Below, in pieces: positions 1 to 6,132 of a stretch of 13,949 nt of DNA. The notes below the pieces were generated by a model, which was not told the origin of the DNA, searched no databases, and saw only the letters and a list, made by a program, of their open reading frames with translations. Source of the stretch: DASWKG01 sp036396755 (lineage in GTDB: Bacteria > Actinomycetota > UBA4738 > CALAEC01); assembly GCA_036396755.1 (NCBI GenBank), contig DASWKG010000141.1, forward strand, positions 1-13,949. The letters are read 5' to 3'. Both the position numbers and the translations under genes were made by a program. How positions within the stretch are numbered: position 1 is the first letter of the stretch; each line of letters begins with the position of its first letter.

Positions 1-82
1 GAGTTCCTCGACGCGCCATCGAATCCCTCCTCGACCCGAAGGATCCTCGGGAACCGGCCCGACCCAGGAGGAGATCGCCCCG

Positions 83-1681
83 ATGCGCCACCCGTCCGCC
101 CGCGTCGCCGCGGCGCTCGTCACGCTGGCGCTGCTCGCCGGGTCGCCGCCGATCTCCGGCGCCCCCGCGGCCGCCCGGCCCGGGCCGCTCGCGGCTCGCC
201 TCGATCCGGTCCTGCTGGATGCGCTGGGTGCCGGCCCGGCGATCGCGATCATGTCGTGGGACCCGGCGGCCGCGCGGCGACCCGCGATCGCGCGATACCT
301 GCGGGACGCGGGCCTGAGGGCCACGGTCTTCGAGCGCGTCCCCGTCGCCTACGCGTGCGCGGGCTCCGCGGCCGACGCGCGGGCGATGGCCGCCGCCCCG
401 GGCGCGCGGTCCGTCGTCGCCAACGCGCCGCTCACCCCCGCCCTCGACCGCAGCGTCCGCACGGCGTTCAACGGCGACCCCGAGGCACTGTGGTCGGTCC
501 GCGACATCACCGGCAAGGGCGTGAAGATCGCGGTCGTCGACACCGGGGTCGACGGACGGCATCCGGACGTTCGCTACGGCACCCGGATGCACACGAACGT
601 TCGCGTGGTGTTCGACCACTCGTCGCTGCTCGGGCCCTACCCGCCCCTGTGCGAGCCGGATCGCTACACCGACGAGTTCTTCGGGGAGATGGAGAACACC
701 GACCTCTCGAGCGGCCACGGGACCTTCATCGCGAGCGTCGCGGCCGGCGACGGGTCGGCGTCGGGCGGCCGGTACACCGGCGTGGCGCCCGAGGCCGAGA
801 TCCTCGGGGTCGGCGTCGCCGACACCCTCACGGCGCGGGTCGACGGTCCGCCCGGCTGCGCCGCCCGCGGCGACGAGAGCTACGAGGAGGCCTACACGTG
901 CCAGGCCCAGGTCTCGACGCTCGGCGCGATCGCCGCCATCGAGTTCATCCTCAGCCGGCACGTCGAGGTGGCCGCCCCGACGAAGGTGATCCTGGCGGGC
1001 TGGACCCTCGACGGGCTCTACGACCCGTGGCACCCCCTCACCTCTTCGATCGACAACGTCTCGTACTACGGGGTGAGCTTCGTGGTGCCGGCGGGGAACG
1101 AGGGGCCCGCACCGAGCGACTGCTCGCAGCCCGACACCTGCCACTTCAACCCGGTGGGGGCGGGGACGACGCCGATCTCCGTCGCCGCCGGGCTCAAGAC
1201 GAGCCGGAGGGTGCTGGCCCCCTACTCCTCCCGGGGAGATCCCGTCGCACGCACCTACCACCTCGACACCCACCGATACGAGCCGACGCTGACGGCGCCG
1301 GGCGACGGCGTCGTCGCCGCGAGGGCCACGGTCGCCACGTCGCCGCTCGTCCAGCCGCCGCTGTTCGGCCGCTCGGCCGCCCACGGGTCGGAGCGGATCG
1401 TCGTCGACCCGAGCTACGTGGGCATGAGCGGGACGAGCGTCGCGGCGGCCCACGTCGCCGGCGCGATCGCCCTCATGCAGGAGGTCGCCGTCCGGGCCAA
1501 GGGCTGCTACCTGACCGCCGCGCAGGTGAGGGAGATCCTCGCGGCGACGGCGTCTCCGATGCCGGGGTACGAGGCCTGGGAGGTCGGCGCCGGGATGATC
1601 GACGTCACGCTGGCCGTCGAGTACGCGGAGTTCTGGCCGAAGATAACGAGCCGCGAGAAGTACATGTGCCCGCCCACCTGA
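83..1681 (+). CDS. Secreted S8 (subtilisin-like) serine protease
   Basis: This is an exported serine endopeptidase of 532 residues. The catalytic triad is visible: Asp153 in 'VVDTGVD', His212 in 'SGHGTF' and Ser452 in 'GMSGTSVAAAHVAG'. The oxyanion-hole Asn339 sits in 'VPAGNEG'. Residues 1-31 form a signal peptide (Arg-containing start, hydrophobic core, Ala-rich cleavage region). Residues about 45-120 look like an I9-type propeptide, so a self-processed zymogen is expected. Several cysteines (190, 259, 273, 347, 353, 475, 529) could form disulfides outside the cell. The start is supported by AGGAGGAG at 66-73, nine bases before the ATG, and by the signal peptide that follows. The frame stays open to the window edge, so a longer form cannot be strictly excluded. 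The stop lies 16 nt before the LVIVD protein gene, implying cotranscription. Family and active site are secure from sequence; the substrate is unknown. Confidence 0.93.
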   Translation: MRHPSARVAAALVTLALLAGSPPISGAPAAARPGPLAARLDPVLLDALGAGPAIAIMSWDPAAARRPAIARYLRDAGLRATVFERVPVAYACAGSAADARAMAAAPGARSVVANAPLTPALDRSVRTAFNGDPEALWSVRDITGKGVKIAVVDTGVDGRHPDVRYGTRMHTNVRVVFDHSSLLGPYPPLCEPDRYTDEFFGEMENTDLSSGHGTFIASVAAGDGSASGGRYTGVAPEAEILGVGVADTLTARVDGPPGCAARGDESYEEAYTCQAQVSTLGAIAAIEFILSRHVEVAAPTKVILAGWTLDGLYDPWHPLTSSIDNVSYYGVSFVVPAGNEGPAPSDCSQPDTCHFNPVGAGTTPISVAAGLKTSRRVLAPYSSRGDPVARTYHLDTHRYEPTLTAPGDGVVAARATVATSPLVQPPLFGRSAAHGSERIVVDPSYVGMSGTSVAAAHVAGAIALMQEVAVRAKGCYLTAAQVREILAATASPMPGYEAWEVGAGMIDVTLAVEYAEFWPKITSREKYMCPPT

Positions 1682-1697
1682 TCGATCGGAGGTCCTG

Positions 1698-4538
1698 ATG
1701 TCCGCACTGCGAACCACCCTCGTCACCACGCTCCTCGCGGGGAGCCTGTCGGTCGTGCCGGCGGGCCCCGCCCCCACCTCGGAGGCGCCCGCCGCGGCGG
1801 AGGCCGCCGCCGCGCCCGGAGCGTTCGAGCTCGTCGGGCACGAGCCCCTGTTCAACCGGGGCATGAACGCCGCGCTGGCGGTCCACGGCGACTACGCCTA
1901 CGTGGGCAGCCGCACCGACGGCAAGCCGGAGAACCAGAACCTCACCCACGGCGGGATCGCGATCGTCGACATCTCCAACCCCGCCGCCCCCGTCGTGGCC
2001 GGCGAGATGATGCCGCCGAACGAAGGGAGCGGGGGCGAGTCGTCGCGGGAGCTGCGCGTCTGGCGGTCGCAGGACATCCTCATGGTCCTCCACACGAACT
2101 GCGGCGCGGGCAACGCGCACCTCTGCCAGGTCCCCGCCGTCAACAACTTCCGCTTCTACGACATCTCCGGGGACAACGCCGCCGACCCCGAGCTGATCCT
2201 CCAGTTCGACCGCAACACCCACGAGTTCTACCTGTGGGAGGACCCGCTGGACCCCGAGCGCGCGCTGCTCTTCGCCGCCGGCGCCGGCTCGTCGATGCAG
2301 ATCTACGACCTGTCGCCCCTCCTCGAGGGCCAGCCGCCCGCCCAGCTCTTCAACGGAGCGCACGGCTACAGCGGCGGGCTCCACTCGCTGTCCGTCTCGA
2401 ACGACGGCACCCGCGCCTACTTCGCGCTCCTGACCGGCGGCTTCGCGATCGCCGACGTCTCCGACTTCACCGCGGGACGGCCGAACCCCGAGCTTCGGCG
2501 CATCACGCCGAGCGGGAACCGTCCCATCTGGGGGGCCCCGGGCGCCCACAGCGCGATCAAGCTGTGGGGGCGGGACTGGGCGCTCGCGGCCGACGAGGTG
2601 TACGGGCTCGCCTCGGGCGGCGACCACGGCTGTCCGTGGGGATGGGCCCGGTTGATCGACATCGCCGACCCCGAGGCGCCCACCGTCGAGGCCGAGTACA
2701 AGCTGCCGGAGAACCAGGCGTCGTTCTGCGAGCCGGCGGACACGCACCCCTTCACCTCGTTCTCGGCGCACAACCCGACGCTCACGCCGAACGTCGCCCT
2801 CATCACCTGGCACTCGGGCGGCCTGCAGGCCGTCGGGCTCGACGACCCGGCGAGCCCCGTGCAGCTGGCGGAGTTCAAGCCGGCCCCGCTCCAGTACGTG
2901 GTCACCGAGGACCCGCGGCTCTCGGCCGGCCAGGACAAGGTCGTGATGTGGAGCTACCCGGTCATCCAGGACGGGCTCATCTACGTGGTGGACCTCCGCA
3001 ACGGGCTCTACATCCTTCGCTACTTCGGCCCCCATCAGGCCGAGATCGACCAGACGACCTTCCTCGAGGGCAACTCGAACCAGGGGCACGCGCTGTGCTT
3101 CGAGCCGGTGCTGCTGCCCAAGGAGAACCCCGAGGACCCCGACGAGTACCTGATCCCCGACTACTGCGATGACCGGGAGTCCGGGCCCACGGGGTCGCTG
3201 CGGCTCGTGGGGCACGACCCGCTCCTCGACCGGGGGATGAACGCCGCGCTGGCGGTCCACGGCGACTACGCCTACGTGGGCAGCCGGACCGACGGGAAGA
3301 ACGGCAACGCCAACCACGCCGGCATCATGATCGTCGACATCTCCGACCCGACCGACCCGAACATCGTCAACGAGATGGGCCCGCCAGCCGAGGCGAACCC
3401 CGGCGAGTCGTCGCGCGAGCTCCGCATCTGGAAGTCGCAGGACATCCTCATCGTCCTGCACACGAACTGCGGCGGGGCCAGCGCGCACGTGTGCTCCGCC
3501 CCCTCGGTCAACAACTTCCGCTTCTACGACATCTCCGGCGAGCGTGCGACCGACCCCGAGCTGATCCTCCAGTTCGCGCCGAGCACCCACGAGTTCTTCC
3601 TGTGGGAGGACCCGCTGGACCCCGAGCGCGCGCTCCTGTTCGCGGCCGGCGCCGGCTCATCGATGCAGATCTACGACCTGTCCCCGCTCCTCCAGGGCCA
3701 GCCGCCCACCCAGCTCTTCAACGGCGGCCACAGCTACACGGGCGGCCTGCACTCGCTGTCGGTCTCCAACGACGGCACCCGCGCGTACTTCGCCCTGCTG
3801 ACCGGAGGCTTCGCGATCGCGGACGTCTCCGACTTCACCGCGGGACGGCCGAGCCCCGAGCTGCGCCGCGTGACGCTGTCGGGGAGCCGCCCCACCTGGT
3901 CCGGCCCGGGCGCCCACAGCGCGATCAAGCTGTGGGGGCGCGACTGGGCGCTGGTCGCCGACGAGGTCTACGGCACGGCGACCGGCTCGGCCCACGGCTG
4001 TCCGTGGGGATGGGCCCGGCTGATCGACATCGCCGATCCCGAGGCGCCGACCGTGCAGGCCGAGTACAAGCTCCCGCAGAACCGGGCCGCGCTGTGCTCG
4101 AGCTACGAGCCCCGGCCCACGACGTCGTTCTCCGCGCACAACCCCACGCTCACCCCGAACATCGCGTTCGTCACGTGGCACTCCGGCGGCCTGCAGGCGA
4201 TCTCGCTGGAGGATCCCGCGGCCCCCTATCAGCTCGCCGAGTTCATGCCGGAGCCGCTGCCGGTGGTCGGGACCGAGGACCCGCGGCTCTCCGCCGGCGT
4301 GGACAAGGTCGTGATGTGGAGCTACCCGATCATCGAGGACGGCCTGATCTACGTGGCCGACCTCCGCAACGGGCTCTACATCCTTGAGTACGAGGGGCCG
4401 TTCGAGGACGAGGTCTCGGACACCGGCTTCCTCGAGGGCAACTCCAACCAGGGGGAGGCGCTCTGCTTCGAGCCGGTCCTCCTGCCGAAGGAGAGCCCCG
4501 AGGACCCCGACGAGTTCCTGGTACCGGAGGACTGTTAG
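1698..4538 (+). CDS. Secreted tandem-duplicated LVIVD-repeat (beta-propeller) protein
   Basis: This 946-residue exported protein consists of two homologous halves, residues 43-490 and 501-946, joined by a 10-residue linker. Each half carries LVIVD-type propeller blades ('GGIAIVDISNPAAPVV', 'GGFAIADVSDF', 'ARLIDIADPEAPTV', 'GLIYVVDLRNGLYIL'), so each probably folds as one propeller. Residues 1-35 are a signal peptide followed by an Ala/Pro-rich spacer. Cysteines recur at matching places in both halves ('HTNCG', 'GCPWGWARL', 'ALCFEPVLLP', and a terminal Cys), which suggests disulfides and extracellular folding. GGAGGT at 1688-1693 lies four bases before the ATG. The gene follows the subtilase gene by 16 nt and ends tail-to-tail with iclR in a 4-nt overlap. 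LVIVD proteins are widespread but mostly without assigned function, and I see no enzyme active site. Binding or scaffolding is inference. Confidence 0.88.
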   Translation: MSALRTTLVTTLLAGSLSVVPAGPAPTSEAPAAAEAAAAPGAFELVGHEPLFNRGMNAALAVHGDYAYVGSRTDGKPENQNLTHGGIAIVDISNPAAPVVAGEMMPPNEGSGGESSRELRVWRSQDILMVLHTNCGAGNAHLCQVPAVNNFRFYDISGDNAADPELILQFDRNTHEFYLWEDPLDPERALLFAAGAGSSMQIYDLSPLLEGQPPAQLFNGAHGYSGGLHSLSVSNDGTRAYFALLTGGFAIADVSDFTAGRPNPELRRITPSGNRPIWGAPGAHSAIKLWGRDWALAADEVYGLASGGDHGCPWGWARLIDIADPEAPTVEAEYKLPENQASFCEPADTHPFTSFSAHNPTLTPNVALITWHSGGLQAVGLDDPASPVQLAEFKPAPLQYVVTEDPRLSAGQDKVVMWSYPVIQDGLIYVVDLRNGLYILRYFGPHQAEIDQTTFLEGNSNQGHALCFEPVLLPKENPEDPDEYLIPDYCDDRESGPTGSLRLVGHDPLLDRGMNAALAVHGDYAYVGSRTDGKNGNANHAGIMIVDISDPTDPNIVNEMGPPAEANPGESSRELRIWKSQDILIVLHTNCGGASAHVCSAPSVNNFRFYDISGERATDPELILQFAPSTHEFFLWEDPLDPERALLFAAGAGSSMQIYDLSPLLQGQPPTQLFNGGHSYTGGLHSLSVSNDGTRAYFALLTGGFAIADVSDFTAGRPSPELRRVTLSGSRPTWSGPGAHSAIKLWGRDWALVADEVYGTATGSAHGCPWGWARLIDIADPEAPTVQAEYKLPQNRAALCSSYEPRPTTSFSAHNPTLTPNIAFVTWHSGGLQAISLEDPAAPYQLAEFMPEPLPVVGTEDPRLSAGVDKVVMWSYPIIEDGLIYVADLRNGLYILEYEGPFEDEVSDTGFLEGNSNQGEALCFEPVLLPKESPEDPDEFLVPEDC
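1824..3167 (+). repeat. Copy 1 of in-gene tandem duplication
   Basis: This is the first of two in-frame copies within the LVIVD protein gene, from 'FELVGHEPLFNRGMNAAL' to 'DEYLIPDYC'. The copies are offset by 1374 nt at their start and 1368 nt at their end, so only small codon-sized indels separate them. Positions 1863-1912 are identical base for base to 3237-3286 (50 nt). Similar long matches recur, for example around 2227-2320 against 3601-3694. Confidence 0.93.
3198..4535 (+). repeat. Copy 2 of in-gene tandem duplication
   Basis: This is the second copy, from 'LRLVGHDPLLDRGMNAAL' to the terminal 'DEFLVPEDC'. It keeps the same cysteines and blade motifs as copy 1. Differences cluster in short loops, such as the stretch after 'SRTDGK' and the segments around 'NCGGASAHVC' and 'LCSSYEPRPT'. 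Many other differences are silent third-position changes, which indicates selection for the protein sequence since duplication. Confidence 0.93.
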
Positions 4539-5293
4539 GGGGCGCCCAGGATGGCCGACGCCTTCTCGGCGACCTCGACCACCTGCGCGGCCACGGCCTG
4601 CACCCGGGACCTCCCGAGCCGCAGCCGGGGCCCGGAGACGGACAGCGCGGCCACGACCTCTCCCGAGTGGTCGCGGATCGGCGCCGCGACGCAGACGACG
4701 CCGGCGAGACGCTCCTCCGCGTCCACCGCGTAGCCACGGCGGGCGATCCGCTGGAGCTCGCGCCTGATCTCCGCCGGCTCGATCAGGGTCGCCGGCGTGA
4801 GCCGCACCGGGGGGTGGGCGCGGAGGATCCGCTCGACCTCCTCCCAGCCGAGGTGGGCCAGCAGCGCCTTGCCGAGCGCGGTGCAGTGGGCCGGGTGGCG
4901 GCCACCCGGCGTCGACTGGATCCCGAGCTCCCGCTCTCCGTGCGCGATCGCGAGGTACAGGACCTGCCCCTCGTCGAGGATCCCGAAGCTCGCGCTCTCG
5001 TTCACGACGGTCGCCAGCTCGGCCACGAGCGCCTGCGCCTCCTCGGCGATCGAGAAGCGGCTGAGGAACGCCGAGCCCACCTCGAACGCCCGGGGGCCCA
5101 CCTCGTAGCGACCTCGGCGCTGCCGGACGAAGCCTCGGCTGCGCAGGGACTCGAGCATGCGGAGCGTGGTGGTGGGATGGAGGCCGGCCGCGCGGGCGAC
5201 CGTGGAGAGGTCGGCCTGGCCTCGCTCCCCCAGGGCGATCAGGACGTCGAGGGCTCGGAGGACGGATCGGATCTCGTAGCCGCGGGCTTCCAT
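4535..5293 (-). CDS. IclR-family transcriptional regulator
   Basis: This is a 252-residue DNA-binding regulator. Residues 5-65 form the winged helix-turn-helix ('EIRSVLRALDVL' through 'GLHPTTTLRMLESLRSRGFVRQ'). Residues about 80-250 form the effector-binding domain, with family hallmarks 'HCTALGKALLA' (136-146) and 'VCVAAPIRDHSGEVVAALSVSGP' (200-222). The frame extends upstream to a TTG at 5326. I choose the ATG at 5293 because family members usually begin only a few residues before this helix, and because the TTG lies inside a candidate -10 box and would turn the palindromic operator into coding sequence. No Shine-Dalgarno precedes either start. The gene is divergent from the membrane-protein pair, the usual arrangement for a local IclR regulator, and overlaps the LVIVD gene's stop by 4 nt. 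The ligand cannot be told from sequence. Family assignment is firm; start is moderate. Confidence 0.92.
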   Translation of the reverse strand: MEARGYEIRSVLRALDVLIALGERGQADLSTVARAAGLHPTTTLRMLESLRSRGFVRQRRGRYEVGPRAFEVGSAFLSRFSIAEEAQALVAELATVVNESASFGILDEGQVLYLAIAHGERELGIQSTPGGRHPAHCTALGKALLAHLGWEEVERILRAHPPVRLTPATLIEPAEIRRELQRIARRGYAVDAEERLAGVVCVAAPIRDHSGEVVAALSVSGPRLRLGRSRVQAVAAQVVEVAEKASAILGAP

Positions 5294-5297
5294 CTGA

Positions 5298-5312
5298 TGA
5301 AAGTGTATTTCA
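5298..5312 (-). promoter_or_regulatory. Candidate IclR operator (15-bp palindrome)
   Basis: On the minus strand the site reads TGAAA-tacac-TTTCA, a perfect inverted repeat with 5-bp arms and a 5-bp spacer. It lies 5-19 nt upstream of the iclR ATG. Length and TG...TTTCA ends resemble the E. coli IclR operator type (TGGAAATNATTTCCA), and IclR proteins commonly autoregulate. The palindrome is seen; binding is inferred. TACACT inside it could also serve as a -10 for a leaderless transcript. Confidence 0.5.
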
Positions 5313-5325
5313 GTGGGTGAAACCA

Positions 5326-5354
5326 AGGCTAGCAGCGGACGCCCGGCGGGTCAA
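5326..5354 (-). promoter_or_regulatory. Candidate iclR promoter
   Basis: On the minus strand, TTGACC (5349-5354) matches five of six -35 consensus bases. It is followed after exactly 17 bp by TAGCCT (5326-5331), a weak -10 with three matches. Transcription would begin about 25 nt before the ATG, placing the palindrome at 5298-5312 just downstream of the start point, where a bound repressor would block transcription. Confidence 0.35.
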
Positions 5355-5384
5355 GGCGGCGATCTCCGCTTCGGCCCGCCCGCG

Positions 5385-5390
5385 TAGAAT
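5385..5390 (+). promoter_or_regulatory. Candidate -10 element of a leaderless gene
   Basis: TAGAAT matches five of six bases of the TATAAT consensus and ends nine bases before the ATG at 5400. Transcription from it would begin at or within a few bases of the start codon. No Shine-Dalgarno is present between them, which fits leaderless translation. I see no convincing -35 box at the expected distance. Confidence 0.45.
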
Positions 5391-5399
5391 CTCGCAACG

Positions 5400-6122
5400 A
5401 TGGACGACGAGGACCGGCAGGGCGCGCCCGGCCCCTCCTCCGACGACCGATCGCGGGATGCGCCGAGCGGCTCCTTCCGCACGATCGTCGCGGTGCTGAT
5501 CGCGGTGGTGTCCGCCCTCGGCGCTACGGCCGCCTGGCGGGCCTCCGTCATCTCGATCCGGGCCTCCGACCTCACCGAGGACGGCCTGCTCGAGCTGGTC
5601 CAGAAGGAGCAGATCCGGGCCCAGCTCGACAGCCAGATCGACCAGGACCTGCGGCTCCTCGCCCAGTACCAGCGGCACGTGAACGCGTGGCGGCTGCTCC
5701 GCGAGGACGCGAAGGAGGTTCGCGGGGACGAGCCGCAGCTGGCCGAGACGCTGGAGGCTCAGGCGAGGACCGAGATCGGGCAGGCCCGCGCGCTCGCGCC
5801 GTTCTTCCGCACCTCCTCACCCGGGCTCGGCGAGGCGGACGGCACCTTCGAGTTCGACCGCGACTTCGTCCGCCGCCAGCTCCTCGAGTTCCAGCCCGAG
5901 TTCACCGACCTCCGGCCCGACGCGACCTTCCGGGAGTCGCGCGAGACGTTCGAGATCACGGTCAACCTCGTGCTGGTCGTGGCGCTCTTCATCGCAAGCC
6001 TCTTCTTCCTGACGCTCGCGCAGTTCACCTCCGAGCGGATCCGCGGCCTGTTCGCCGGGGCGGGCGTGCTGGTCGCCGCGGCCGCCGTCGCGCTGTTCCT
6101 CGTGGTCGGAGGGTTCGGATGA
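5400..6122 (+). CDS. Hypothetical three-helix membrane protein
   Basis: I do not recognise this 240-residue protein. It has a charged cytoplasmic tail (1-26), a membrane helix at about 27-47, and a charged, mostly helical loop of about 140 residues (48-185) rich in Gln, Arg, Asp and Glu ('EQIRAQLDSQIDQDLRLLAQYQRHVNAW'). Two closely spaced helices follow at about 186-208 and 215-237. The short Arg-containing turn between helices 2 and 3 ('SERIRGLF') suggests that turn is cytoplasmic and the long loop is outside. The next gene repeats this plan, so the two are probably distant paralogues acting together. The stop is 10 nt from the next start. The gene is divergent from iclR, separated by 106 bp, and appears leaderless. 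Real gene with high confidence; function unknown. Confidence 0.8.
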   Translation: MDDEDRQGAPGPSSDDRSRDAPSGSFRTIVAVLIAVVSALGATAAWRASVISIRASDLTEDGLLELVQKEQIRAQLDSQIDQDLRLLAQYQRHVNAWRLLREDAKEVRGDEPQLAETLEAQARTEIGQARALAPFFRTSSPGLGEADGTFEFDRDFVRRQLLEFQPEFTDLRPDATFRESRETFEITVNLVLVVALFIASLFFLTLAQFTSERIRGLFAGAGVLVAAAAVALFLVVGGFG

Positions 6123-6132
6123 GGCAGGCCGG

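Noticed and set aside
35..51. Small inverted repeat CCCGA-7 nt-TCGGG upstream of the subtilase gene, and TCGAAT at 19-24 as a -10 box
   Set aside because: The stem is only five pairs with no T-run, so a terminator is not supported. The matching -35 for TCGAAT would fall outside the window, so the promoter cannot be judged.
256..1698. 480-codon open frame overlapping the subtilase gene in another frame
   Set aside because: It is Arg/Gly/Ala-rich low-complexity translation with no ribosome site, while the alternative frame has a full S8 catalytic triad.
1605..3590. 661-codon open frame on the minus strand opposite the LVIVD gene
   Set aside because: Its composition is Val/Arg/Gly/Asp-rich with no signal or domain. 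It echoes the tandem duplication in reverse, as any shadow of a duplicated gene would.
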